DNA of 64,000 nucleotides. It comes from Methyloversatilis discipulorum. Its GTDB lineage: Bacteria; Pseudomonadota; Gammaproteobacteria; Burkholderiales; Rhodocyclaceae. How positions within the stretch are numbered: the stretch's first letter is position 1; each line of letters begins with the position of its first letter. The notes below the pieces were generated by a model. That model was given only the letters and a program-made list of their open reading frames with translations. It had not been told where the DNA came from and made no database searches. Made by a program: the position numbers and the translations under genes. The stretch is taken from NCBI RefSeq assembly GCF_000385375.1, contig NZ_ARVV01000001.1, positions 2,294,001-2,358,000 on the forward strand. Direction: 5' to 3'. Shown here piece by piece: positions 38,252-46,961 of the stretch.

Positions 38252-39070
38252 TCAGGCGCGGTTGCGACGGACGATGACGGACAGCAGGCCGAGCGCGGCG
38301 GCATACATCGCCCACTGCGAAGGCTCGGGGACCGGCGGTGTCTGCGCGTCGAAAGCGGCGTAGTGGATGACGCCCACCGCGTCGAGGTCGAAGCCGCTGC
38401 TGCCGCTGGTCGGGTACGGGTCGTAGATCGGGTGCGGGCCGCCGTAGGCCGCCGGGTAGCTGTCGAAGGTCGAGCCATTGCCGACCACGTCGATCAGGCG
38501 CACGTACTGCACCTTGTTCACGTCCAGGCCGGCGATGCCGCTCAGCAGGTCGAGATCGAACGGCGTGCCATAGCCGGCGCGGTACTTTCCCGCCAGGCCG
38601 TCGATATTGGTCGGGTCGATGGTGCCGAAGCCGGACACCGGGCTGGGCGTGAAGGAGTAGTTCGGGAAGCGGAAGAAATCGGTGCCGTTGGAGGACACCT
38701 CGACGAAGGCCAGTTCGAGGAAGGTATTGCTGAAGCTGTTCTCGAACACCGCGAAATCGGCGCCGGCGCCATTCGTGATGTAGCCGTCGAAAGTGAGCGT
38801 GATGCGGCCGCCGTCGCCCAGCACGACGACGTCAGTCGAGGTGCCTTCGGCCTTGCCCAGGCCTTCGGCCGGGTTCTTCCAGGCGGCGTCGACGTTCGGG
38901 CCGGGCTGGTAGTCCGAGTAGCCGGTGGCCCACTGGACGAAGGCAGCGCTGTCCTTGTGGATGGCGGTGGAGCCGGCGCTGCCGGCCGCCGGCGCGAACG
39001 GCCCGGCGTGTGCGGAACCCGCCAGCGCGAAGCCGGACAGGGCGATGAGGGTGGAAAGTGTGGTGCGCAT
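38252..39070 (-). CDS. PEP-CTERM cell-surface protein, first gene of the riboswitch operon
   Basis: A 272-residue exported protein with a signal peptide (LSTLIALSGFALAGSAHA). The mature part starts GPFAPAAGSAGSTAIHKDS, followed by VVVLGDGGRITLTFDG, GADFAVFENSF and LAFVEVSSNGTDFFRFP, a conserved beta-rich surface-protein family. The tail is VPEPSQWAM, a hydrophobic segment and RRNRA. GGAGG precedes the ATG. The leader carries the cobalamin riboswitch, and DUF4465 and receptor genes follow, so it probably takes part in corrinoid capture. The family function is not established. Confidence 0.85.
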   Translation of the reverse strand: MRTTLSTLIALSGFALAGSAHAGPFAPAAGSAGSTAIHKDSAAFVQWATGYSDYQPGPNVDAAWKNPAEGLGKAEGTSTDVVVLGDGGRITLTFDGYITNGAGADFAVFENSFSNTFLELAFVEVSSNGTDFFRFPNYSFTPSPVSGFGTIDPTNIDGLAGKYRAGYGTPFDLDLLSGIAGLDVNKVQYVRLIDVVGNGSTFDSYPAAYGGPHPIYDPYPTSGSSGFDLDAVGVIHYAAFDAQTPPVPEPSQWAMYAAALGLLSVIVRRNRA

Positions 39071-39249
39071 GCAGACCTCCGTGCAGTGCCGGCATCACCC
39101 GCCGGCGAAGTGCAGAAAATCCGATGGCGCACGGCAGGCCGCGCGAGAAACGCACAGGAACGGATAGGACGGCCGCAACACGGCCGAGCGAACGCATGCG
39201 CCCCAGGCCGCCCACCGCAGCCATCGGTCGTCGGGTCGAAAGACCCATT

Positions 39250-39425
39250 GCGCCAGGCCGGTCTCCGGGCTCACGAGGGGATATGTGCGATCCGCCTTCC
39301 CGTGCCGAAGGCACAGTGGCTGAATGGATCGCTACGACTCGCTTACCGTTGCGGGGGCAGCGCCGGAATAGCAGACCGCGAATGCGGCTGCGCACCGGAC
39401 TTCCCGTTTCACCCCTTGCAGCGAA
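39250..39425 (-). promoter_or_regulatory. Cobalamin (AdoCbl-type) riboswitch
   Basis: Read on the minus strand, the leader has, in order, GAAACGGGAAGTCCGGTG (39394-39411), CCGGCGCTGCCCCCGCAACGG (about 39345-39365), a GTGCC-TTC-GGCAC hairpin, GGAAGGCGG, and the B12 box AGCCCGGAGACCGGCC (39256-39271). These are the conserved core elements of cobalamin riboswitches. Two later hairpins (39170-39186 and 39088-39106, the last 8 bp from the GGAGG) could form the expression platform. It should switch off the three-gene operon when corrinoid is plentiful. Confidence 0.93.
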
Positions 39426-39496
39426 CGCTGCGCAGGGCACCTGAGGCGAGCGCAGGGTATGCGAAATGCGGAGGGCTGGTCAAGGCAAGCGCCGCT

Positions 39497-39773
39497 GTCG
39501 GGGTCAGAAGACCCCGCCCACAGCGCTCCAGCCGCGGGTCCGGCGAAACCGCTGTGGGAGCGGCCTTGGCCGCGACAGGGCCGATGCATGCCGCACAGCC
39601 TTCGATCCCGGCCGCTGTCGGGGTCAGAGACCCCTCCCACAGAACCCCAGCCAAGCTCCGGCCGTGGGTCGAGCGCAGCTTCTGTGGGAGCGGCCTTGGC
39701 CGCGACAGGGCCGATGCCGGTTGCACAGCCTTCGTTACTGGCCGGTGTCGGGGTCAGAAGACCCCTCCTACAG
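39497..39773 (+). repeat. REP cluster, five alternating hairpins
   Basis: GGGGTC-type hairpins at 39497-39523, 39617-39641 and 39746-39773 alternate with inverted GCGGCC-type hairpins at 39552-39582 and 39682-39712. The period is about 120-130 bp. They lie between the riboswitch and the fds terminator. Confidence 0.92.
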
Positions 39774-39794
39774 GAGCGCTCGCCGACGCATGAC

Positions 39795-39822
39795 AAAAAA
39801 AACCGGGGCTCAAGGCCCCGGT
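39795..39822 (-). terminator. Rho-independent terminator of the fds operon
   Basis: On the minus strand, the stem ACCGGGGC / GCCCCGGT with a 5-nt loop is followed by seven or eight T residues, 21 bp after the fdsA stop. Confidence 0.93.
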
Positions 39823-39843
39823 CTTCACTGCTGCAGCTTGCGC

Positions 39844-42648
39844 TTACGCCGTCACCGGCTTCGCCTGTCCACCGCCGTAGGTCGACAGCTGGGTCGGCGT
39901 GCCGCCCTTCTTCAGACGCACGGCGCAGTACTTGAACTCCGGAATCTTGCCGAACGGGTCGAGTGCCGGGTTGGTCAGCATGTTCGCCGCCGCTTCGTAG
40001 TACGCGAACGGAATGAACACGGAACCGACCGGCACGTGCGGATCGATGCGCACGTACAGTGCGATCTTGCCGCGGCGGGATTCGACGGTGACCACATCGC
40101 CTGCCTTCACCTTCAGCTTCGCGACGTCGTCCGGATGCACGGTGACGGTAGCGATCGGCTCGATGCTGTCGAGCACCGACGCGCGACGGGTCATCGAGCC
40201 GGTGTGCCAGTGCTCCAGCTGACGGCCGGTGATGAGCACCATCGGGTACTCGGCGTCCGGCTTCTCGTTGGCGGTGATGAGCTTGGCCGGTACCAGCTTG
40301 GCGCGGCCGTTGGGCGTCGGGAACTTGTCGATGAACACCACTTCGTCGCCCGGGTCGCCCTCGTTCTCGCACGGGTAGGTGACCGAATGCTCGGCCTCCA
40401 GACGTTCCCAGGTGATGCCGGCGATCGAATGCATCGCCTTGCGCATTTCGTTGAACACGTCCTTCGAACCGCCGTAGTTCCAGTCCAGACCCAGGCCACG
40501 GGCCATTTCCTGGATGATCCACAGATCCTGACGGGCGTCGCCCGGCGGGTTGATCGCGGCGCGGCCCAGCTGCACCTGGCGGTCGGTGTTGGTGAAGGTC
40601 GCGGTCTTCTCGGGGAAGGCAGAGGCCGGCAGCACCACGTCGGCGAAGTAGGCGGTTTCGGTCAGGAAGATGTCCTGCACGACCAGCCAGTCGAGCTTGG
40701 CCAGCGCGTCGCGGGCGTGGTCGACGTCCGGGTCGGACATCGCCGGGTTCTCGCCCATGATGTAGCAGCCGTGCAGCTTGCCGGCGTGGATGGCGTCCAT
40801 GATCTCGACCACGGTGAGGCCCGGATTCGGGTCCAGCGTGGTGCCCCACAGTTCTTCGAACTTCTGGCGGATGGTCTGGTTGCCGACCGCCTGGTAGTCC
40901 GGGAATACCATCGGGATCAGGCCGGCGTCGGACGCACCCTGCACGTTGTTCTGGCCGCGCAGCGGATGCAGGCCGGTGCCGCGGCGACCGATCTGGCCGG
41001 TCATCATGACCAGCGAAATCAGGCAGCGCGCGTTGTCGGTGCCGTGCACGTGCTGCGACACGCCCATGCCCCAAAGGATCATCGAGGCCTTGGAGGTGGC
41101 GAACATGCGCGCGACCTCGCGCAGCGTTTCCGCCGGGATGCCGCAGATCTTGGCCATCTTCTCGGGCGAGAAGTCGGCCACGTTCTTCTTCAGCTCCTCG
41201 AAGCCGGAGGTGCGGTCATTGACGAAGGCTTCGTCGACCAGGCCCTCTTCGATGATGGTGTGCATCATCGCGTTCAGCATGGCCACGTCGGTGTCCGGCT
41301 TGAACTGCAGGAAGTGGGTTGCGTAGCGCTGCAGGTCGTTGCGACGCGGGTCGCACACGATGAGCTTGGCACCGTTGCGCACTGCGTTCTTCATCCAGGT
41401 CGCGCCGACCGGGTGATTCACCAGCGGGTTCGAACCGATCAGGAAGATCACTTCCGAATGCAGCACGTCGCGCACCGGGTTGGACACGGCGCCGGAACCG
41501 ACCGCTTCAAGCAGTGCGGCGACCGACGAGGCGTGGCACAGGCGGGTGCAGTGGTCGACGTTGTTGGTGCCGAAGCCGGTACGCACCAGCTTCTGGAACA
41601 GGTAGGCCTCTTCGTTCGATCCCTTGGCCGAGCCGAAGCCGGCCAGCGCGTTCGGCCCCTTGCTGTCGCGGATTTCGCGCAGCTTGCCCGAGGCCAGCGC
41701 CAGCGCCTCTTCCCACGTGGCTTCGCGGAAGGCGGTCAGCGGATTGGCCGGATCGACCACGAAGTCCTTGTGCTTGGGCGCGTCGGCGCGGCGGATCAGC
41801 GGCTTGGTCAGACGCTGCGGGTGGCGCGCGTAGTCGAAGCCGAAACGGCCTTTAACGCACAGGCGTTCCTCGTTGGCCGGGCCGTCACGGCCGGTCACCA
41901 TCAGGATCTTGTCATCCTTGACGTGGTAGGTCAGCTGGCAGCCGATGCCGCAGTACGGGCAGACCGAATCGACCTTCTTGTCGGCCTTCACCATGCCGAC
42001 ACCGCCGGCCGGCATCAGAGCGCCGGTCGGGCAGGCCTGCACGCATTCGCCGCAGGCGACGCAGGTCGAGGCGCCCATCGGGTCGTCCTGGTCGAACACG
42101 ATCTTCGAGTCCGAACCGCGGAAGGCATAGCCGATCACGTCGTTGCCCTGCTCTTCGCGGCAGGCGCGCACGCAGCGGTTGCACTGGATGCAGGCGTCGA
42201 GGTTCACGCTCATCGCCGGGTGCGATTCGTCGCAGGGCGGCTGTTCGCGCGCTTCGAAGCGCGAGTCGGTCACGCCGAGCTTGCCGGCCCAGTAGGCCAG
42301 TTCCGAATCCGGCTTGTAGGTCTTCTCGGGCATGTCGGACAGCAGCAGCTCGACCACCATCTTCTGCGCCTTCACGGCGCGCTCGGATTCGGCCTTCACC
42401 TTCATGCCGGGCGTCGGCGCGCGGCAGCAGCTGGGGGCGAGCACGCGCTCGCCTTCGATCTCGACGACGCAGGCGCGGCAGTTGCCGTCCGGGCGATAGC
42501 CGTCCTTGTAGCAGAGGTGCGGAATGTCCACGCCCTGGCGGGCGGCAGCCTGGATGATGGTCTCGCCGACGCGCGCCTTCATCGGCTGGCCGTCGAGCGT
42601 GAATTCGATGCTTTCCGCGGCGACCGCGGGATCAAGAGGTGCGTTCAT
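39844..42648 (-). CDS. fdsA: NAD-dependent formate dehydrogenase, catalytic alpha subunit
   Basis: A 934-residue molybdopterin enzyme oxidising formate to CO2. It has an N-terminal [2Fe-2S] ferredoxin domain (CYKDGYRPDGNCRAC), a His-Cys cluster region, and two [4Fe-4S] clusters (CIQCNRCVRACR, CVACGECVQACP). The Mo-bis-MGD domain starts CPYCGIGCQL, and the molybdenum ligand Cys lies in CTRLCHASSV (Cys, not Sec). This is the soluble Fds type that delivers electrons to NAD+ via FdsB. No fdsC or fdsD follows; the gene ends at a terminator. Formate oxidation is the last energy step of methylotrophy. Confidence 0.96.
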   Translation of the reverse strand: MNAPLDPAVAAESIEFTLDGQPMKARVGETIIQAAARQGVDIPHLCYKDGYRPDGNCRACVVEIEGERVLAPSCCRAPTPGMKVKAESERAVKAQKMVVELLLSDMPEKTYKPDSELAYWAGKLGVTDSRFEAREQPPCDESHPAMSVNLDACIQCNRCVRACREEQGNDVIGYAFRGSDSKIVFDQDDPMGASTCVACGECVQACPTGALMPAGGVGMVKADKKVDSVCPYCGIGCQLTYHVKDDKILMVTGRDGPANEERLCVKGRFGFDYARHPQRLTKPLIRRADAPKHKDFVVDPANPLTAFREATWEEALALASGKLREIRDSKGPNALAGFGSAKGSNEEAYLFQKLVRTGFGTNNVDHCTRLCHASSVAALLEAVGSGAVSNPVRDVLHSEVIFLIGSNPLVNHPVGATWMKNAVRNGAKLIVCDPRRNDLQRYATHFLQFKPDTDVAMLNAMMHTIIEEGLVDEAFVNDRTSGFEELKKNVADFSPEKMAKICGIPAETLREVARMFATSKASMILWGMGVSQHVHGTDNARCLISLVMMTGQIGRRGTGLHPLRGQNNVQGASDAGLIPMVFPDYQAVGNQTIRQKFEELWGTTLDPNPGLTVVEIMDAIHAGKLHGCYIMGENPAMSDPDVDHARDALAKLDWLVVQDIFLTETAYFADVVLPASAFPEKTATFTNTDRQVQLGRAAINPPGDARQDLWIIQEMARGLGLDWNYGGSKDVFNEMRKAMHSIAGITWERLEAEHSVTYPCENEGDPGDEVVFIDKFPTPNGRAKLVPAKLITANEKPDAEYPMVLITGRQLEHWHTGSMTRRASVLDSIEPIATVTVHPDDVAKLKVKAGDVVTVESRRGKIALYVRIDPHVPVGSVFIPFAYYEAAANMLTNPALDPFGKIPEFKYCAVRLKKGGTPTQLSTYGGGQAKPVTA

Positions 42649-42664
42649 ATGGGTTGCCGTCCCT

Positions 42665-44353
42665 TCACTTGATTTCGTCAGGGAAATACTTGATCACGCA
42701 GCGCACCGGGTTCGGTGCCGCCTGCCCGAGACCGCAGATCGACGCATCGACCATGGTCTGCGACAGTTCCTCGACCAGCGCGGTGTCCCACACCGGCTTG
42801 TCGATCAGCGTGTTCATCTTCGAGGTACCGACGCGGCAGGGCGTGCACTGGCCGCAGGACTCGTGCTCGAAGAAGTGCATCATGCTGCGCGCGGCGTCGG
42901 TCGCCGTGTCCTTGTCGGACAGGATGATGACCGCGGCCGAACCGATGAAGCAGCCGTGCGGCTGCAGCGTGTCGAAGTCGAGCGGAATGTCGCCCATCGA
43001 TGCCGGCAGGATGCCGCCCGAGGCGCCACCCGGCAGATAGCCGTAGAAGGTGTGGCCGTCGAGCATGCCGCCGCAGTATTCGGCGATCAGCTCCTTGACC
43101 GAAATGCCGGCCGGCGCCAGATGCACGCCCGGCTTCTTCACCCGGCCGGACACCGAGAACGAGCGCAGGCCCTTGCGGCCGTTACGACCCTGGCTGGAGA
43201 ACCATTCCGGGCCCTTCTCGACGATGTCGCGCACCCAGAACACGGTTTCCATGTTGTGTTCCAGCGTCGGGTAGTTGAACAGGCCGACCTGGGCGACGTA
43301 GGGCGGACGCAGGCGCGGCATGCCGCGCTTGCCTTCGATCGATTCGATCATCGCCGACTCTTCGCCGCAGATGTAGGCGCCCGCGCCACGGCGCAGGTGG
43401 ATGGGCGGCAGCGCACAGGGCGGATCCGCCAGCAGCTTCTTCAGTTCCTTCTGCAGCAGTTCGCGCACATGGGCGTACTCGTCGCGCAGATAGATGTAGA
43501 CCTCGCCGATGCCGACGCAGTAGGCGGCGATCAGCATGCCCTCGAGGAAGCGGTGCGGGTCGCGCTCGAGGTACCAGCGGTCCTTGAAGGTGCCGGGTTC
43601 GCCTTCGTCGATGTTCACCGCCATCAGGCGCGGGGCCGGCTCGCTGCGCACGATGCGCCACTTGCGGCCGGCCGGGAAGCCGGCGCCGCCGAGACCGCGC
43701 AGGCCGGAGTGTTCCATCGCGGTGATCACGGTTTCCGGGTCGCGACGACCTTCGACCAGGTCGCGGAACAGCTGGTAGCCACCGGCCTTCAGGTAGGCCT
43801 TGTAGCCGATGTACTTCGGCGCCGGCGCGGTCGTTTCCTTCGCCTTTACCGCGGCCTTGACCGCCGCTTCGGTGGCGCCACCGAGCGCGTTCTGGCCGAC
43901 CACGACCACCGGTGCCTGTTCGCAGCGGCCGACACAGGGCGCCGGAATGACGCGCACCTTGGTGCCGAGGATGCCCGGCAGCTTGTGCAGCAGTTCGTCG
44001 GCACCGGCCATCGCGCAGGACAGCGTTTCGCAGACGCGCACCGTCAGTTCCGGCGGCGCGGCCTCGCCCTCACGGACCACGTCGAAGTGGTGATAGAAGG
44101 TCGCGACCTCGTACACCTCGGCCTGCGACATCTTCAGCTCCGCCGCCAGGGCAGCCAGATGGCGGGCGTGGACGGCACCGATATTGTCCTGCAGCAGGTG
44201 CAGGCACTCGATCAGCAGGTCGCGGCGGCGCGGCATCTTGCCGAGCAGCGCGCGAACCTCGTCCACCGCCTTCTGGTCAAGCGCGCGCCCCTTGGGCGTC
44301 GGCTTGACCATGCGGCGCATCTGTTCCAGCGGGATGGAAAACGGTTCCGACAT
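42665..44353 (-). CDS. NAD-dependent formate dehydrogenase, fused FdsG-FdsB subunit
   Basis: A 562-residue fusion. Residues 1-155 are a NuoE/FdsG thioredoxin-like [2Fe-2S] domain with Cys108, Cys113, Cys140 and Cys144. Residues from about 175 are NuoF/FdsB, with the FMN/NAD motifs GLRGLGGAGFPAGRKW, GEPGTFKDR and GAGAYICGEESAMIESIEG, and a [4Fe-4S] site in SCGQCTPCRVG plus a later Cys in ICGLGQ. In Fds enzymes of the Cupriavidus type these are two proteins. It carries electrons from FdsA to NAD+. The gene precedes fdsA by 16 bp; AGAGGA precedes the ATG. Confidence 0.95.
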   Translation of the reverse strand: MSEPFSIPLEQMRRMVKPTPKGRALDQKAVDEVRALLGKMPRRRDLLIECLHLLQDNIGAVHARHLAALAAELKMSQAEVYEVATFYHHFDVVREGEAAPPELTVRVCETLSCAMAGADELLHKLPGILGTKVRVIPAPCVGRCEQAPVVVVGQNALGGATEAAVKAAVKAKETTAPAPKYIGYKAYLKAGGYQLFRDLVEGRRDPETVITAMEHSGLRGLGGAGFPAGRKWRIVRSEPAPRLMAVNIDEGEPGTFKDRWYLERDPHRFLEGMLIAAYCVGIGEVYIYLRDEYAHVRELLQKELKKLLADPPCALPPIHLRRGAGAYICGEESAMIESIEGKRGMPRLRPPYVAQVGLFNYPTLEHNMETVFWVRDIVEKGPEWFSSQGRNGRKGLRSFSVSGRVKKPGVHLAPAGISVKELIAEYCGGMLDGHTFYGYLPGGASGGILPASMGDIPLDFDTLQPHGCFIGSAAVIILSDKDTATDAARSMMHFFEHESCGQCTPCRVGTSKMNTLIDKPVWDTALVEELSQTMVDASICGLGQAAPNPVRCVIKYFPDEIK

Positions 44354-44451
44354 TTACGGTGATCCTCTTCAGTCAGTTCGTTGTGCGTGACTTCTTCGCT
44401 TTTGTCCGCGATGTATTTTTCGGGGCGCCTGTACCGACACCCTCGCATTGT

Positions 44452-45453
44452 TCAGTGCTGTCCTTCTTCCGGTCCTGCGCCCTTGTCCGTCAATGCGCCG
44501 AACTCGCCCTGCTCCCGGTGCAGATAGGCGAAATGCACGTTCCGCCGGTGCCACACCGAGTATCCATACCAGTCATTGAAGCCGACGGCCTCGACCTTCT
44601 CCAGCGATTCGAGCAGCGACACACCCTGCTCGAACAGCGCATCGACCTGCGCGATCAGCGTGTCGAGGTAGCGGCGCGGCGCATCCAGCACCTCGCGGCC
44701 ACCCGGTGCGCCGTGCGCCGGCACCACCTGCTTCACGTCCATCCGGCCCAGCTGCGCCAGCGCGTCGCGCCAGCCGCGCTCCTGCGCGTTGTACAGATCG
44801 GGCAGATAGTGCGCGGCGCCCAGCTCGCCGGCAAAAAGTGTTCCCGTTGCCTCGTCGAGCAGCGCCGTCGCACCGGGCTGGAAAGTGTGGCCGAAATGAA
44901 GCAGCTTCAGCCTGCGCGAAACGCCGGGCAAGTGGCCCGTACCTTCGAACACCACCGTTGCCGGCGTCGGTTCGGTACTCGACATCATATTTTCGCCCAG
45001 TGCCGCGGTCAGGCGCTCGACACAGGTGTGGCAACTGGCCCGGATGAAGCGGTCTGTTTCAATCTGCGCCGCAACCGGCACACCCCGTGACACAAAAAAA
45101 CCGTTGCCCAGCACGTGGTCGCCGCCGCCATACAGATTGACCGCGGCGATCACCGGCTTGCCGAAACGCGATTCGACGAAGCTTTTCAGGTGTTGTGCGA
45201 AACGGTGGCTGGTGCCGGTGCCGATCAGCACCAGACCGCGCGCGTCCTCGATCACGCCGATATTGGTGACGAAGCCGGCGTTATCGGCGGTCACGTCGAA
45301 GGCCGGTGCCGGCAGCACGTGCACGCCGTCGGCCAGCGTGCGCACGGTCAGCGCCGGCAAGGTCTGCGCCTGCAGCAGTGCTGCGGGCAGGAACCAGAAA
45401 ATCGCGATGACCGCGCCGCGCAACAAGGAAAGAATCCCGCGAAACTTGGGCAT
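44452..45453 (-). CDS. Quinoprotein relay system zinc metallohydrolase 1-like protein (MBL fold), degenerate metal site
   Basis: A 333-residue exported protein of the metallo-beta-lactamase fold. The signal peptide is LLRGAVIAIFWFLPAALLQA; ATG at 45453 is placed to start it. The SoxH-related family is linked to PQQ-dependent dehydrogenases. The HxHxDH motif reads NLYGGGDH, so the two leading His are missing, and the later Asp is Glu (FAGEL). His residues in FGHTFQPGA and VPAHGAPGG remain. Metal binding is thus doubtful or altered. It is divergent from the small gene at 45562. Confidence 0.8.
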   Translation of the reverse strand: MPKFRGILSLLRGAVIAIFWFLPAALLQAQTLPALTVRTLADGVHVLPAPAFDVTADNAGFVTNIGVIEDARGLVLIGTGTSHRFAQHLKSFVESRFGKPVIAAVNLYGGGDHVLGNGFFVSRGVPVAAQIETDRFIRASCHTCVERLTAALGENMMSSTEPTPATVVFEGTGHLPGVSRRLKLLHFGHTFQPGATALLDEATGTLFAGELGAAHYLPDLYNAQERGWRDALAQLGRMDVKQVVPAHGAPGGREVLDAPRRYLDTLIAQVDALFEQGVSLLESLEKVEAVGFNDWYGYSVWHRRNVHFAYLHREQGEFGALTDKGAGPEEGQH

Positions 45454-45561
45454 ACCGACGGTGGTCTTCAGCGCTGTGCTAGCCTTTTCTGCACCCGACG
45501 AGGCCGAGCCACCGAGGTTCGCAGATAACAAGTCCGTCGATAACAATTGAGGAGAACCGGT

Positions 45562-45915
45562 TTGAACTTCCATCGTTTCCAGATCACTGTCGCCACGCTC
45601 GCCACCCTGCTCGCGCCGGGGCTGGCTTCTGCAGCGAACGACTACCCGACCTCGTCGCGCGTCGAATTCGCGCTCGAATGTCTGCAGACCTATGGCAACA
45701 ACCACGAGTACATCTACAAGTGTTCGTGCCTTATCGACGAGATCGCCGAAAAGCTGAACTACGACGAATACGTCGAACTGTCGAGCTTCAGCCGCTCGTC
45801 GTCCATGAGCGGTGAGCGCGGCGGCATGTTCCGCGGCACCGATCAGACCAAGGACGCGGTCAAGAAATACATGGGCATCGTGTCCGAATCGAAGAAGCGC
45901 TGCTTCATCAAGTAA
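45562..45915 (+). CDS. Small exported protein of unknown function with conserved-looking Cys
   Basis: A 117-residue protein with a signal peptide (FHRFQITVATLATLLAPGLASA). The mature part has four Cys, in ALECLQTY, KCSCLIDE and KKRCFIK. I do not recognise a family. The start is TTG at 45562, supported by GGAG seven bases upstream; a TTG five codons earlier lies on the ribosome site. It stands between the genes of two quinoprotein-associated proteins, one divergent and one convergent, so a role in the same periplasmic oxidation system is a guess from context. Confidence 0.75.
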   Translation: MNFHRFQITVATLATLLAPGLASAANDYPTSSRVEFALECLQTYGNNHEYIYKCSCLIDEIAEKLNYDEYVELSSFSRSSSMSGERGGMFRGTDQTKDAVKKYMGIVSESKKRCFIK

Positions 45916-45964
45916 TGCCCGTTGCGGCCGGCATCGCCGGCCGCGCCCTGCCCGGCCGCGCCGC

Positions 45965-46789
45965 TCAGCTGCCGCCCTTCATACCCGGCCGGATGGCCAC
46001 CGCGCTCTCGAACTTCAGGTCCTTCGAATCGACGATGACCGCCTTCAGTTCGCCCTCGCCCTTGGGCACGAACCAGAAGCGGAAGTTGGGGTTTTCGCTG
46101 ATAGAGAAATCGACGTCGGCAGTCATCACCGGCTCGCCGGCGTAGCTCACCTCGACCCGGCGCACGAAATGCGGCGGCACGTAGAGGCGCGTCAGCTGGT
46201 CCATGGCGAGACCTGAACTGTTCGGGTGGCTGATCATCAGCTGCGCCGCGCTCGGCTGACCGGCGACGGCGTCGTCGTCGAGCTTCAGCTTCATCTTGCC
46301 CAGGCGCGCCATTGCCTCTTCCTGATCCTTGCCGGCCGGCGCCGAACAGCCGCCCGACGCCTTCACGTAGCGGCGCGCCATATAGACCTTGCCGTCGCTG
46401 GTTTCGGCCAGCGCGCGCACCCAGCTGTAGGCCTCGATGCGCACCCGCGTTTCGATGTCGGCGCGTCCGGCAATCGGCGAGAAGGTGAAGGTGCCGCCAA
46501 TAGGCGACGGGTTCTCGTCGATCACGAGGTGTACCTTGCTGACGTGCACGCCGCCCGGCTGCTGCTTTGTGCGTACCGCCAGCGGCACCACCGCCGCATC
46601 CTCGGCGCGGACTGGTGCTTCCAGTTCGATCACGCTGCCTGCCGTGTCGTCGATCACCGGACGATCACCGACCAGCAGCGTCTTCACCTTGCCCCAGATC
46701 GCCGTGTCGGACCCGTCGTCGGCCGCCTGGGCACCGGCGACCCACAGAAAGCCGGCCAGCAAAAAGGCCAGCCTGCGCGAAATACTCAT
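45965..46789 (-). CDS. Quinoprotein dehydrogenase-associated SoxYZ-like carrier
   Basis: A 274-residue exported protein. Its signal peptide is SISRRLAFLLAGFLWVAGAQA. The N-terminal half is SoxY-like and ends in a swinging-arm-like KASGGCSAPAG near residue 150. The C-terminal half is SoxZ-like, with HPNSSGLAMDQLTRLYVPPHFVRRVEVSYAGEPV. In sulfur oxidation SoxYZ carries intermediates on that Cys; this fused form is found near PQQ dehydrogenases with unknown cargo. GGAGGAG precedes the ATG. It lies 172 bp downstream of the second metallohydrolase with a REP between. Confidence 0.87.
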   Translation of the reverse strand: MSISRRLAFLLAGFLWVAGAQAADDGSDTAIWGKVKTLLVGDRPVIDDTAGSVIELEAPVRAEDAAVVPLAVRTKQQPGGVHVSKVHLVIDENPSPIGGTFTFSPIAGRADIETRVRIEAYSWVRALAETSDGKVYMARRYVKASGGCSAPAGKDQEEAMARLGKMKLKLDDDAVAGQPSAAQLMISHPNSSGLAMDQLTRLYVPPHFVRRVEVSYAGEPVMTADVDFSISENPNFRFWFVPKGEGELKAVIVDSKDLKFESAVAIRPGMKGGS

Positions 46790-46881
46790 GTTCTTCTCCT
46801 CCAGATGGACTGCTCCGCGACGATCAGTCTGACGCCGATCGCTCGATTGTTCTGTAACCCAGGTCGCCAGGCAGCCGCGGT

Positions 46882-46911
46882 CGTGGGAGCGGCCTTGGCC
46901 GCGACAGGGCC
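46882..46911 (+). repeat. Single REP hairpin
   Basis: One GTGGGAG, stem GCGGCC-TT-GGCCGC element lies between the SoxYZ-like and metallohydrolase 2 genes. Confidence 0.85.
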
Positions 46912-46961
46912 CTCGCATCATCGCCGTCTTCCCGCCGCAGGCGCACCGCGCCCCGCCAACC

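Noticed and set aside
39466..42672. Very long open frame on the plus strand opposite fdsA
   Set aside because: It is the GC-rich antisense shadow of fdsA; the translation is low-complexity (His, Arg, Val, Asp rich) with no domain.
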